38,357 bases of DNA from Candidatus Moraniibacteriota bacterium (lineage in GTDB: Bacteria > Patescibacteriota > Minisyncoccia > Moranbacterales > UBA1568): contig JAAXXG010000001.1 in NCBI GenBank assembly GCA_013334575.1, positions 105,280 through 143,636 of the forward strand, read 5' to 3'. A program made the translations under genes and the position numbers. Positions 16,305 through 25,297 of this stretch are shown here, one piece after another. The stretch's first letter is position 1, and every line of letters begins with the position of its first letter. The notes beneath the pieces were generated by a model, which was given only the letters and a program-made list of their open reading frames with translations, was not told the DNA's origin and did no database searches.

Positions 16305-17588
16305 CTATCGGTCGACAATGCCATGTACCGCCTCAATCGCCTTGTCCATCTGAGGATCCCTACCAGCCTTCACGTCGTCAAAGGAAAGGTCGACCTCGAC
16401 ATCCGGAGTGATGCCCTTTTCGTTTATCTGGTTTCCGTTCGGCGTTAGCCAATGTGCGACGGTAACTTTGACCGACATATCCGTTCCCACCGGAACAAGC
16501 TCCTGGACCGACCCCTTGCCATAGGATTTCTTTCCCACGAGAACGACGTTTTTCCGATCCTCCCGCAAGGCTCCGGCGAGTATCTCGGATGCGCTCGCGC
16601 TCCCTTCGTCGATCAGGACGACGGTCGGGACGTTCGACAGAACGTCTCCGCCAAGCGTCTTTTCGGATGTTCTCTTTCCATCCCCGTTCTCTTCCAAAAC
16701 GACGACCTCACCAGAAGGAAGCATAAGGCTTCCCATGGAAACCGCCGTCTCCAGGAGGCCTCCCGGATTACTACGCAGATCCAGAATCAAGCCTTTCGAC
16801 CCCTTTACGGAAACCTGCGACACCGCATCGCGGAATTCCTGTTCGGTCGAATCGCCGAAACGACTCACCCGAATGACCGCTATGTCATCGCGAAATTCGG
16901 TCTTCACGCTTTTTACGTTGAAAACGTCGCGGGTGACGGTCACATCGAAGGTTTCGGTCCCTTCGCGATAGACCGTCAACGTGACATCCGTCCCCTTCGG
17001 ACCGCGTATCCGGGAGACCGCATCCTCGAGACCCATGCCGCTCGTCTTTTCGCCGTCGATCTTGAGCACCTTGTCATTGGGCCGCAGACCCGCCTTCGCA
17101 GCCGGTGCACCGTCAAGCGGCGCAACGATCGTCACGATATCGTCACGCACTCCCATTTCCGCACCGATACCCTCGTACTGACCGGAAAGATCCTCATCGA
17201 ACGCCTTCTGTTCCTCCGGATCGAAAAAGGTGGTATACGGATCCCCTGTCGCCGCAAGCATCCCCTTGATCGAGCCATAGAACAGCTTCCTCGCATCGAG
17301 ACCGTTCCGATCCACGTACTTCTCTTTCAGGATATTCCAGACCTTCCAATACAGCGAGAAATCAATCGTCTTCTCCCTTGATTCGGTATTGCTGAAGACC
17401 GTCTGGCTCGGGGGAACGGTGGGAGAATTCCCGTCGGATGCGGACATACCGACCCCGAGTCCTATCCGATACGCGACATACAACGCCGCGACCAAAAAAA
17501 ATACCCGAAGGACCTTTCCGACCATCCTTCGGTTCCGCTGCTCCAGGCTCCCCGCACCGTTCGGGCCGTTGCCGTTCTCATCCGTCAT
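16305..17588 (-). CDS. ctpA: S41 family C-terminal processing protease (CtpA-like)
   Basis: Membrane-anchored serine protease that trims or degrades envelope proteins. Parts: a cytosolic N-terminus of about 22 residues, one helix ('VLRVFFLVAALYVAYRIGLGVG'), a PDZ domain ('GAEMGVRDDIVTIVAPLDGAPAAKAGLRPNDKVLKIDG'), and an S41 domain with 'LILDLRSNPGGLLETAVSMGSLML', the nucleophile Ser in 'DEGSASASEILAGAL', and the Lys general base in 'GKKSYGKGSVQ'. The catalytic Ser-Lys dyad is intact. 427 aa, normal. It starts 12 bp after the GT2 stop and ends the leftward glycan unit. Confidence 0.95.
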   Translation of the reverse strand: MTDENGNGPNGAGSLEQRNRRMVGKVLRVFFLVAALYVAYRIGLGVGMSASDGNSPTVPPSQTVFSNTESREKTIDFSLYWKVWNILKEKYVDRNGLDARKLFYGSIKGMLAATGDPYTTFFDPEEQKAFDEDLSGQYEGIGAEMGVRDDIVTIVAPLDGAPAAKAGLRPNDKVLKIDGEKTSGMGLEDAVSRIRGPKGTDVTLTVYREGTETFDVTVTRDVFNVKSVKTEFRDDIAVIRVSRFGDSTEQEFRDAVSQVSVKGSKGLILDLRSNPGGLLETAVSMGSLMLPSGEVVVLEENGDGKRTSEKTLGGDVLSNVPTVVLIDEGSASASEILAGALREDRKNVVLVGKKSYGKGSVQELVPVGTDMSVKVTVAHWLTPNGNQINEKGITPDVEVDLSFDDVKAGRDPQMDKAIEAVHGIVDR

Positions 17589-17600
17589 ACTTATGTATCG

Positions 17601-18416
17601 CTAATCATGTTTCGGAAGCGGCTTCCCGAGATACTTGAGAAAGTATTTGGCACCGCTGGAAATATGGTACCACGTGAGTCGGTTCAGTAGAAGCGACCGA
17701 AGGAACCCTCCTTTCGCGCTCCCCTTCCCGTGATAATGATAGACGGTGACATCGGGATAGTGCACTACCCTGAACCCGGCGTCCCAGAATCGTCGGCACC
17801 AATCGACGTCCTCCATATACATGAAGAATCGGGTGTCCATGAGGCCGACCGCATCCACGGCTTCACGCCGCACGAACAGAGCCGAACCCATCACCCAGTC
17901 GACGTTCCTCGGTGTTTTCCGGTCGTAATCGCGCATGAGAAACCAGTCCAGGTGCCGCTTCGCGAACGGAAGCTTTCCGAGGAACGTACGCCGATAGACT
18001 ATGGTCCACGGACGATAGAAACGGAAACAGGAAATCTGCTCGCTTCCGTTGAAGTTCACCTGTCGGGGACCGACGATTCCGATTTTCGGATCGGATTCCG
18101 CGAAGCGCAGCAACTCATCGACCGATCCCTCCGTCAGGATGATGTCGTGATTGATAAGAAAGAGGAATTCGCCGCGCGCCTCCTTAAGGGACCGGTTCAG
18201 CAAGACGGGAAAACCGACGTTCCGCTCATGAGGAACGAACGTTCGCACCTGCGGATAGTCCTTCAATACGAGACGGGTCGCTTCCTCGGTCGCGCTGTCC
18301 ACCACGAGCACCTCGAAGTCATCCCGCTGAACATGCCGGAACACGGAATCCAGACAGAGTCTCAGAAGCTCCGGGTTCCGGTAGCTGTTTATCGCGATGG
18401 AAATTTTCGGAGACAT
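17601..18416 (-). CDS. GT2 glycosyltransferase, rhamnosyltransferase-like
   Basis: GT-A fold family 2 transferase at the cytosolic membrane face. Motifs: 'ISIAINSYRNPELLRLCLDSVF', 'VLVVDSATEEAT', 'GEFLFLINHDIILTEG' (DxD position reads NHD), 'GSALFVRREAVDAVGLMDTRFFMYMEDVDWCRRFWDAGFRVVHYPDVTVYHYHGKGS' with the ED acidic pair and C-terminal His motif typical of WbbL-like rhamnosyltransferases. From ATG 18416 it is 271 aa; the track begins 15 bp earlier at a GTG. Donor and acceptor are not determined. It follows the LCP gene and precedes CtpA. Confidence 0.9.
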   Translation of the reverse strand: MSPKISIAINSYRNPELLRLCLDSVFRHVQRDDFEVLVVDSATEEATRLVLKDYPQVRTFVPHERNVGFPVLLNRSLKEARGEFLFLINHDIILTEGSVDELLRFAESDPKIGIVGPRQVNFNGSEQISCFRFYRPWTIVYRRTFLGKLPFAKRHLDWFLMRDYDRKTPRNVDWVMGSALFVRREAVDAVGLMDTRFFMYMEDVDWCRRFWDAGFRVVHYPDVTVYHYHGKGSAKGGFLRSLLLNRLTWYHISSGAKYFLKYLGKPLPKHD

Positions 18417-18440
18417 GAAGCGATCGGACACGGAAAGCCC

Positions 18441-19652
18441 CTACGGGAGGGAGGAGAAGAGCGCCTTGATGCGATCATACGCATCCCCTTGCGGAAGAAG
18501 GATATAGCCTGCGGCGGGATCGCTGTTTTCCGGATGGTAGAGCAGGCCCTCCTCCGTGGTATCGAGCACCTTCTGCGTCAGTTGAGCATCACCGATCTTC
18601 TGATACAGGTCGAAGAGTCTCTTGAGCTCCCACGCTTCCATATCCGTCCGGACATTATCGCCGAGCGCTGAAACGACTCCATCTATCTTGCTGAAATCGG
18701 TCATCAGTCCGAGGGAAAGCGCCTTCGCCTTTATCAGCTTGATTACTTCCTGTTGACGCTTCGCCCGTTCGAAGTCGTTCGAACCGTAGCGTGCGCGGGC
18801 ATAGCAGAGCGCCGTCTCCCCGTTCAGGGTGCTGTCACCAACGGGAAGCTCGAAGGCGCCTCCGCATTCCTCGTCCTTGTTATAGCAGAGCAGGTATGAT
18901 TTCGTGATGTATCGCGTCCCATCCTTGCGGACATACCATTTATTCTCGTACTGCGGCGGCTTGGTCGGGATGGTATAGACGTACGGATCGCATACGTGCG
19001 GCTCGTGAAACTGCATCCCCTCCGCGAACGGCTGATCGAGATGGACGGTTATTCCTCCCAAGGCATCGACGAGCTCCTCGAATCCCTTGAAGTTTATGGA
19101 GACGGCGTAATCGATAGGCTGTCCGGTCACTTCGGAAACGATCTTCTTCATGTATTCCATGCCTTGCCCCTTCCCACGCTCCTCGCCATAGACATGGACG
19201 GCATTGATCTTCATCTTGTCGGACGTCCCCGGAAAATCCACATAGAGGTCGCGCGGTATGGAAACCAAAGAGGCCTTCGGCAAATCCCCGTCCTTTTCCG
19301 ATCCAGGGTGCACCGAAAGGACCATGATGGTATCGGCAAGCAGTCCCCCGCCCTCCACGCCCTCACCGCGCATCCCGAGAAGAAGGATGTTGATCCGTCC
19401 CTCTTCTTCCCCCTTCAGCTTGGATTCCGACCCCGGCAGCGATTTCATGACGCTTGAGAGGATGCCGCCCCTGCCCATTGAAATCCTGTCCATCACCGAA
19501 CCCGCGCGCCACAGCACCACGCCGGCCACCAGTACGACGCCCACAACGATGGTGACAACTATCGCCCGGACATGATGATGCCGAAAAACACCGCCGGACG
19601 AGACGGTTTCGGACCGTTTTCGGAACGAATTCCACATATTCTTTTCGTTCAT
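18441..19652 (-). CDS. LytR-CpsA-Psr (LCP) family glycopolymer ligase
   Basis: LCP enzymes move lipid-linked wall polymers or capsules onto peptidoglycan outside the cell. The protein has a cytosolic N-terminus of ~30 residues, one helix ('AIVVTIVVGVVLVAGVVLW'), then the LCP domain: 'DTIMVLSVHP', 'LVSIPRDLYVDFPG' (conserved Arg/Asp), 'KINAVHVYG', 'IDYAVSINFKGFEELVDALGGITVHL', and 'GETALCYARARYGSNDFERAKRQQEVI' with the conserved arginines. 403 aa. Its ATG overlaps the preceding GT4 stop as ATGA. It is the probable final step for the polymer made by the surrounding genes. Confidence 0.94.
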   Translation of the reverse strand: MNEKNMWNSFRKRSETVSSGGVFRHHHVRAIVVTIVVGVVLVAGVVLWRAGSVMDRISMGRGGILSSVMKSLPGSESKLKGEEEGRINILLLGMRGEGVEGGGLLADTIMVLSVHPGSEKDGDLPKASLVSIPRDLYVDFPGTSDKMKINAVHVYGEERGKGQGMEYMKKIVSEVTGQPIDYAVSINFKGFEELVDALGGITVHLDQPFAEGMQFHEPHVCDPYVYTIPTKPPQYENKWYVRKDGTRYITKSYLLCYNKDEECGGAFELPVGDSTLNGETALCYARARYGSNDFERAKRQQEVIKLIKAKALSLGLMTDFSKIDGVVSALGDNVRTDMEAWELKRLFDLYQKIGDAQLTQKVLDTTEEGLLYHPENSDPAAGYILLPQGDAYDRIKALFSSLP

Positions 19653-20812
19653 TGGTTATGACCGGAGAGCTCGCGATAGGCACCTGCGAGTATCGCGGCG
19701 CTTTCCGGCCACGAAAACATATCAAGACGATCACGTCCGGATCGCCGGATACGGTCCCTGAGTCGGCTATCGGTGAGAAGAGTATACAACGTTTTCGCGC
19801 AGGCGGCAACGTTGGAGGGATCGAAATACGTGACGGCATCTCCGCCGACCTCATGAAACGGGGGGATGTCCGAGGCGGCGACCGGCGTCCCGGCAGCGAA
19901 CGCCTCCAGAAGCGGAATGCCGAATCCCTCGTACCGCGACGGGAAGATTAGCGCCTCGGCTGCGGCATAAAGCTCCGGCATATCGGACTGAGCCACGTAG
20001 CCCGGAAAGAGGACTGCTCCGTCGAGGTTCGTATCCCGGATGGCTGAATCGATCGCCGTATCGTAATGTCGACCGCCCCGACCTCCGACAAGCACGAGGG
20101 AAACGTCGGACATCCTTGATCGTAATGCGGCAAACGCTCGCACGAGCACGGGAATATTCTTTCTCGGTTGCATCGTCCCTACGGAAAGAACGAAACGTTC
20201 GGGTAATCCGTAGGCTTCCCGAACCCTCCTACCGTCGCCTGACAGAGCCCCGTCAGCCAGAAAACCGGGGTCGACCGCGTTGGGTACCACGAGTACGCGT
20301 TCCGTTCCCGTTCCGTAATAGGCGACCACTTCGTCCCGCGTGAATTCGGACGGGACGACGACAAGGTCGGCCCTACGCATCGCATGCGGGATGAATATCG
20401 AAAGGAAGATGCGGTCGACAATGCCGATAAGCTTCGGAAATGCCCGGAAAGAAACGTCATGTACATGGACGACGACGCGAGTCCGGCGAGGAATCGCCAT
20501 CGGAAGGATGTACTGCGTATGGAACACGTCGATCCGCTCGTGGAACAGGAACGACGGGACCGAAATCAAGTTCCACGTGAACCGGTTCCGCGACGGCAAT
20601 ACCCGGATTTCCGCATTCTTCGGCAACGCCCCGTCACACCCGACGGACTCGAGGATCTCCCGTTCCGCACCATGTCGGTCTGTCAGCAGGACATATCGGA
20701 GACCGTCGTTCCGACGAAGCAGTTCCCGGACGAGATTCCGGAAGACCGCCTCGTCTCCGGTACGCTTGCTGCCGATGAGTCGGATATCGATCGCGACAGT
20801 ATTCATATTCAT
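19649..20812 (-). CDS. GT4 glycosyltransferase
   Basis: GT-B fold, family 4. The C-terminal half has the diagnostic features: 'RFVLSVGTMQPRKNIPVLVRAFAAL', 'LVLVGGRGG', 'VLFPGYVAQSDMPELYAAAEALIFPSRYEGFGIPLLEAFAAGTPVAASDIPPFHEVGGDA' with the E-x7-E motif. About 387 aa from ATG 20812; the 65 preceding track residues are shadow of the upstream gene. The ATG overlaps the O-antigen polymerase stop (ATGA), and its own stop overlaps the LCP start (ATGA), so translation is chained. Sugar specificity is unknown. Confidence 0.92.
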   Translation of the reverse strand: MNMNTVAIDIRLIGSKRTGDEAVFRNLVRELLRRNDGLRYVLLTDRHGAEREILESVGCDGALPKNAEIRVLPSRNRFTWNLISVPSFLFHERIDVFHTQYILPMAIPRRTRVVVHVHDVSFRAFPKLIGIVDRIFLSIFIPHAMRRADLVVVPSEFTRDEVVAYYGTGTERVLVVPNAVDPGFLADGALSGDGRRVREAYGLPERFVLSVGTMQPRKNIPVLVRAFAALRSRMSDVSLVLVGGRGGRHYDTAIDSAIRDTNLDGAVLFPGYVAQSDMPELYAAAEALIFPSRYEGFGIPLLEAFAAGTPVAASDIPPFHEVGGDAVTYFDPSNVAACAKTLYTLLTDSRLRDRIRRSGRDRLDMFSWPESAAILAGAYRELSGHNQ

Positions 20813-22392
20813 GCGGTTTCGGTGAATGCGTCCGGCTCGGCCAGGAACGATCCTGCGATACCGAAGAGAGCCCACAAATAGCCGAGCAAGATTCCGGAAT
20901 TGAACAGGTCGAAGACGACAAGCCCGGAGAACGAGGACAGGAGAAACAGCGGTACGACACCGCCTCCGCGAGCAAGGTATACCCTGAAAGACCCCAGGGC
21001 GAGCCACGCGAGAAAACCGATCAGTCCGACGAGTCCGAGCAGTCCGCTCCCGAGCCAGGCCTCCAGAAAGACGTCGCTCGCATTGAGCCCCGCGCCGCGT
21101 TCATCGGCGCCAAGAACGGCGGAGACACTCCCCCACCCCACTCCCAGCACCGGCCTGGTGAGACCGAGCGATATGGCTCTCGCGTAGATATCGCGTCGGA
21201 TGGAAACGTTCGGATCGCTCCGCATGACGGTCGTTATGAAACGACCCGATGCCCGCTCCGAATCGATCGCCTCCAGATCGATATGGCGACACCCGTAACC
21301 GGAAAGTTCCTCGACGTTCCGGATGGAATCGGGAAGCGCCGCCTCTCCATCGCATGAGACCGTGATCGCTTGCAACCCGGAACCGACGCTCGCGACACGG
21401 CCGAACAGGTCGAAATCCGACAGCGGTACGAGAATGACCAGTGCCAAAGCGCCGACTTTCGCTGCGGAAAGCAATGCCAACAGGTACGCCGATATGCGTG
21501 CGCGACCGACGAAAATCGGCAATGCGAGCGCCGTAAGGACGACCGCGATGGAGCCGAGCCACGCGCTCCTGCTGACCGTCATGATCAGGACCGCGATACA
21601 GAGGATCGCCGCTCCGAAAACGAATCGAAGGCGCCCCGACCGAAGCATGACCCGAAACGTAGCGGCGCGAACGATCAGAAAATATCCGGACGAGACAAGA
21701 AATGCCAGGAAGAGGATCGCGTACATACCGAGCCAGTCAGGCTCTGGAAAGAAGCCGTCGGGCCGTCCGGGCATGACTTCGAACGATTTCGCCCCCGAAA
21801 GGAAGAGCCTGTTCTGGACGATGGCGGCAACGGAGGACAGGATCATGGGGAAAACCGAAAATGGCAGCATCCTCCGCAAATCGTCGGAACTGCGGATATA
21901 GATCCGAAACAGCCAATATACGGCGAAAAAGGTCGACAGGATGATAGCGTATCGGAACGCTGACCCAGGCGATTCCGCAAATACGGACGACAAGAAAGCA
22001 CCGATCGGAACAAGGAACAGTAAAACGTCGACAGGATGGATCTTCGGCCATCGTGGCAATTTTCTTCCCGCGAGAAACCTCATGAACAGACCCACGTATA
22101 CGGCCATGGTGAGAAGCTGATACGGACGCAGGTTCATGCCAATCGACACGGGAGCAAGGTTCACGATCTCAAGAGGAAGGACCGCTACGAGAAGTAGAAA
22201 TACCCACCCGGGGCGGTAAGCGGCCGCAAGCGACATCAACGATACCGCCAGGAGAAGGTCGACCGTCGACAACGGAAGCAGCCCGGCATACCAGGAAATC
22301 GGCAAGGCGACGAACGTAAAAACGGAAACCGTCAGGAGCGCAGAGGCTATAGGAGACAAGGACGGAAGCAGGCGAAAGGATTCGGTTTTCAT
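20809..22392 (-). CDS. O-antigen ligase/polymerase-like membrane protein (Wzy/WaaL type)
   Basis: 527 aa with about 11-12 membrane helices. A large outside loop ('SVGSGLQAITVSCDGEAALPD...RDIYARAISLGLTRPVLGVGWGS') followed by 'NASDVFLEAWLGSGLLGLVGLIGFL' is the pattern of the O-antigen ligase domain (Wzy_C family). It either polymerises repeat units or joins the glycan to an acceptor; the two cannot be separated by sequence alone. It is linked by ATGA overlaps to a GT4 on each side. A second family member lies at 34047-35450. Confidence 0.88.
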   Translation of the reverse strand: MKTESFRLLPSLSPIASALLTVSVFTFVALPISWYAGLLPLSTVDLLLAVSLMSLAAAYRPGWVFLLLVAVLPLEIVNLAPVSIGMNLRPYQLLTMAVYVGLFMRFLAGRKLPRWPKIHPVDVLLFLVPIGAFLSSVFAESPGSAFRYAIILSTFFAVYWLFRIYIRSSDDLRRMLPFSVFPMILSSVAAIVQNRLFLSGAKSFEVMPGRPDGFFPEPDWLGMYAILFLAFLVSSGYFLIVRAATFRVMLRSGRLRFVFGAAILCIAVLIMTVSRSAWLGSIAVVLTALALPIFVGRARISAYLLALLSAAKVGALALVILVPLSDFDLFGRVASVGSGLQAITVSCDGEAALPDSIRNVEELSGYGCRHIDLEAIDSERASGRFITTVMRSDPNVSIRRDIYARAISLGLTRPVLGVGWGSVSAVLGADERGAGLNASDVFLEAWLGSGLLGLVGLIGFLAWLALGSFRVYLARGGGVVPLFLLSSFSGLVVFDLFNSGILLGYLWALFGIAGSFLAEPDAFTETA

Positions 22393-23561
22393 ATGTCGGC
22401 AAGATTCGTGTGCTCCGGCTGATCGGTGGCGACCCTTATAAGCCCGGTCGCGAACGTCTCCCAGGAGAACGCTCGGACCCGTTCCCGCCCCTTTGAGACG
22501 AGCGCCTCTCGGTACGCGTCGTCATCGAGTAATCGCTCTATTCCCTTTCCTATCTCATCTACCTTGTCCGGCTCGACGAGCAGGACGGCGTCTCCGGACA
22601 CTTCAGGAACCGAACCCGCCCCGAATCCGGCAAGAACCGGCGTTCCGACCGCCATGGCCTCGACGATCGGCAGACCGAATCCTTCATATAGGGAAGGGAA
22701 AAGGAATGCGCGGGCGGAAGCGTATAACGCCGGCAGATCGGCATCCGGAACGAAGCCGAGCAACCGGACCGAATCACCGAGTCCGAGCCGCTTCAGTTCT
22801 TTCCCGACATCGGTCGCGAGCGGATTCCTTCCGGAATGTACTCGACCGGAAATTACGAGCGGCGGAACATCTCCGCGACGGGAACGGAGCTCCGCATACG
22901 CTTCGAGAAGTCGTCCCGTATTTTTCCGGACCTCAAGTCCGCCGCCATGATAGAGATACCCGGGCGACAGCGCATACGTGCCGAGCACGCGATCCGTCTC
23001 TGCCTGTGTCACGGGTTCGCGGAACCGCGGTGCGCAATCCGGATACGCGACGGAAATCCGGCCCTCGGGAATACCAAGATTCAGGGAAAGGTCCCGCTTC
23101 GTAGCACCGGATACCGCCACGATGCGGTCCGCACGCTCAATACCGTGGAGAATGCGAGCCACATGAAGTCGATTCGTCATTCTGCCCCGATATGCGGGGA
23201 ACAGGAACGGAATGATATCGTGAACGACCATCACATGCCGGACCCTCCCCTTCGGGAAGACTGCTGACGATTGGGACATACTGATGAACGTTTCGCATCC
23301 GCCTGAAAGGACGCGGACCGGAAGCGAACGTTCCCACAGGATCCTCCTCGGGACGTCGTCGCGCGTCCAGCGCGGCAGGAACACGCGTTTCTCGAAATTT
23401 TCCGGAAGGAAGGATATATCGGTATCCTCCTCCAAATAAAGCAGGAACCGATGTTCCGCCGATCCCGGAAGACGCCCCAAAGCGCGGAGCGTCTGCTCCG
23501 TCACCTGTCCGATTCCGGTTCCGGGTTTCCGTAAAAACGAGGCGTCTATGCCTATTGTCAT
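22389..23561 (-). CDS. GT4 glycosyltransferase, first gene of the leftward glycan unit
   Basis: GT-B fold, family 4, 390 aa. N-terminal 'IGIDASFLRKPGTGIGQVTEQTLRAL' is typical of mannosyltransferase-like GT4 enzymes; 'GYLYHGGGLEVRKNTGRLLEAYAEL', 'VRLLGFVPDADLPALYASARAFLFPSLYEGFGLPIVEAMAVGTPVLAGFGAGSVPEVSGDA' carries the donor site and E-x7-E. Unlike many neighbours it has an AAGGA ribosome-binding site 9 nt before the ATG and a TATCAT box about 23 nt upstream. It leads the chain GT4 - polymerase - GT4 - LCP - GT2 - CtpA. Confidence 0.93.
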   Translation of the reverse strand: MTIGIDASFLRKPGTGIGQVTEQTLRALGRLPGSAEHRFLLYLEEDTDISFLPENFEKRVFLPRWTRDDVPRRILWERSLPVRVLSGGCETFISMSQSSAVFPKGRVRHVMVVHDIIPFLFPAYRGRMTNRLHVARILHGIERADRIVAVSGATKRDLSLNLGIPEGRISVAYPDCAPRFREPVTQAETDRVLGTYALSPGYLYHGGGLEVRKNTGRLLEAYAELRSRRGDVPPLVISGRVHSGRNPLATDVGKELKRLGLGDSVRLLGFVPDADLPALYASARAFLFPSLYEGFGLPIVEAMAVGTPVLAGFGAGSVPEVSGDAVLLVEPDKVDEIGKGIERLLDDDAYREALVSKGRERVRAFSWETFATGLIRVATDQPEHTNLADI

Positions 23562-23584
23562 AATTCCGTTCCTTTTCAGAAATG

Positions 23585-23590
23585 ATACCC
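23585..23590 (-). promoter_or_regulatory. -10 box (TATCAT) for the leftward glycan unit
   Basis: TATCAT on the minus strand, 23 nt before the GT4 ATG, leaves room for the AAGGA ribosome-binding site. A TTTCAT about 18 bp further upstream may act as -35. It faces away from the TACAAT box at 23652, so the two glycan units are transcribed divergently. Confidence 0.45.
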
Positions 23591-23651
23591 CGGAACGCGG
23601 AAAAAATGAAACGCCACACCCGGCGGCGGTTGCTTATTCGCGCCATTCCGG

Positions 23652-23657
23652 TACAAT
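23652..23657 (+). promoter_or_regulatory. -10 box (TACAAT) for the rightward glycan unit
   Basis: TACAAT 32 nt before the ATG of the sugar-nucleotide dehydrogenase; the leader would be about 26 nt and has no clear Shine-Dalgarno. Confidence 0.5.
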
Positions 23658-23689
23658 AAATCTGAATCCCGAATCCGTAACCGAACCGT

Positions 23690-25006
23690 ATGATACCCGC
23701 GGAATCAACAGAGATGACATCCGGAAATGGCGCCGACCGTTCCGTCTGCGTCATAGGACTCGGATACGTCGGTCTCCCTATCGCCGTTCGTGCCGTCGAA
23801 CGTGGGTATTCGGTTTCCGGCGTCGATCTCGACGAGAGGAAAATTTCCCTCATCAACGAGGGAAAGTCCCCTATAGAGGACAAGACCCTCTCGGAAGAGC
23901 TTCCGAAATTCCCCTTCGAAGCGACGGCCGACCCCACGGTCATTTCCAATGCCGACATCATACTCATCTGCGTGCCGACGCCGGTCGACGACCTCTATAA
24001 CCCGGACCTCGGCCCCGTCCGCGGAGCGGTCTCGATGATCGCGAAGCATGCCAGGAAGGGATCGCTCGTCGTGCTCGAGTCAACCGTGAATCCCGGCGTC
24101 TCGGAAGAGGTCATCTCCCCGATGCTTACCGAAGCAGGATTCTCGGTCGGGACAGACATTCACCTCGCACACTGCCCCGAGCGTATCAACCCGGGCGATG
24201 CGAAGTGGTCCGTGAAGAACATTCCCCGCGTCGTCGGATCGACGAGCGCCGAGGGGCTCGACCGGGCCGTCGCCTTCTACGGCAGTATCGTAGACGGAGA
24301 GATCCGCCCGATGAAGTCGATCCGCGAGGCCGAAGCCGTGAAGATAGTCGAGAACTCGTTCCGAGACATCAACATCGCCTTCGTCAACGAGCTGGCGAAG
24401 TCGTTCGACCAGCTCGGTATCGACGTAAAGGACGTCATCCAGGGAGCCGCCACCAAGCCGTTCTCCTTTATGCCGCATTTCCCGTCGTGCGGCGTCGGCG
24501 GCCACTGTATCCCGGTCGATCCGTACTACCTTATCGAACGTGCCAAACAGTCCGGCTTCGACCACCGTTTTCTCAAGCTCGCGCGAGAAATCAACAATTC
24601 GATGCCTTCCTATACGGTCGAACTGCTGCAGGATACGCTGAACGAGCTGGAGAAGCCCCTCAAAGGCACGAGGATCGGCGTCCTCGGACTCGCCTACAAG
24701 CCGAACATCGACGACCTGCGCGAGTCTCCGGCCGAAGACGTGATTCACGAACTCCGTCGTCACGGAGCGGTCGTCACGACCTTCGATCCCCATGTCCCGC
24801 GCCTCTCCGATGTCAGCTCCCTCGACGAGCTTCTCGACCGTTCCGACGCGCTCGTCCTCGCGACCGCTCATAAGGAATTCCTCGACGAAATCACCCCGCA
24901 GCGTCTCGCCGATGCCGGAATAACCGCCTTCGTCGACGGACAGAACGCCTTCGATCGTGATGCGATGCGGGCCGCCGGCATCGCTTACAAGGGAATCGGT
25001 CGCTGA
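23690..25006 (+). CDS. UDP-sugar 6-dehydrogenase (WecC/WbpA-type)
   Basis: NAD-dependent four-electron oxidation of a UDP-hexose(amine) to its uronic acid. Motifs: Rossmann 'VCVIGLGYVGLPIAVRAVERGYSVSGVDLD', 'VPTPVDDLYNPDL', 'ESTVNPGVSEEV', 'HCPERINPGDAKW', 'EAVKIVENSFRDINIAFVNELAKS', catalytic Cys in 'GVGGHCIPVDPYYL', and C-terminal 'RIGVLGLAYKPNIDDLRESPAEDVI'. The GGHCIPVDPYYL form points to UDP-ManNAc/UDP-GlcNAc dehydrogenases rather than UDP-glucose, by inference. 438 aa; ATG 23714 is a possible later start. It opens the rightward unit and implies an acidic sugar in the polymer. Confidence 0.94.
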   Translation: MIPAESTEMTSGNGADRSVCVIGLGYVGLPIAVRAVERGYSVSGVDLDERKISLINEGKSPIEDKTLSEELPKFPFEATADPTVISNADIILICVPTPVDDLYNPDLGPVRGAVSMIAKHARKGSLVVLESTVNPGVSEEVISPMLTEAGFSVGTDIHLAHCPERINPGDAKWSVKNIPRVVGSTSAEGLDRAVAFYGSIVDGEIRPMKSIREAEAVKIVENSFRDINIAFVNELAKSFDQLGIDVKDVIQGAATKPFSFMPHFPSCGVGGHCIPVDPYYLIERAKQSGFDHRFLKLAREINNSMPSYTVELLQDTLNELEKPLKGTRIGVLGLAYKPNIDDLRESPAEDVIHELRRHGAVVTTFDPHVPRLSDVSSLDELLDRSDALVLATAHKEFLDEITPQRLADAGITAFVDGQNAFDRDAMRAAGIAYKGIGR

Positions 25007-25028
25007 TCGATTCCGAAAACGAGCGCCT

Positions 25029-25268
25029 ATGTTCTCCCTCCTTCGGTTCGCGATCTGGACCGTCGGCACCGTGACGGTAGCCGGCTTCCTCCTCGGACTT
25101 GCCGGCTATCGCCTAGACTGGAGCCGACCGGAGGGAAACAACGGCTCCTGTGCCGCATCCGTCTCCGTCTGTCGGGACATCGCCATACGACACGGACTCG
25201 AGGGATTCCTCGCGGACTGCCGACCCGACTGCCTTCGGCTCCCCAAGGTGATCGGAAAACAGGACTAA
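25029..25268 (+). CDS. Small hypothetical membrane protein
   Basis: Not recognised. About 79 aa from ATG 25029, 22 bp after the dehydrogenase stop; the track start 24957 lies inside that gene. One N-terminal hydrophobic segment ('FAIWTVGTVTVAGFLLGLAGY') is followed by a short tail with four cysteines ('GSCAASVSVCRDIA...FLADCRPDCLRL'), which might form disulfides if outside. A small CCCGC-ttc-GCGGG hairpin (25273-25285) follows the gene. Confidence 0.6.
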   Translation: MFSLLRFAIWTVGTVTVAGFLLGLAGYRLDWSRPEGNNGSCAASVSVCRDIAIRHGLEGFLADCRPDCLRLPKVIGKQD

Positions 25269-25297
25269 TCCGCCCGCTTCGCGGGACATGAAAGCCT

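Noticed and set aside
24080-25069. 329-aa minus-strand ORF opposite the sugar dehydrogenase
   Set aside because: Antisense shadow; the dehydrogenase has every family motif.
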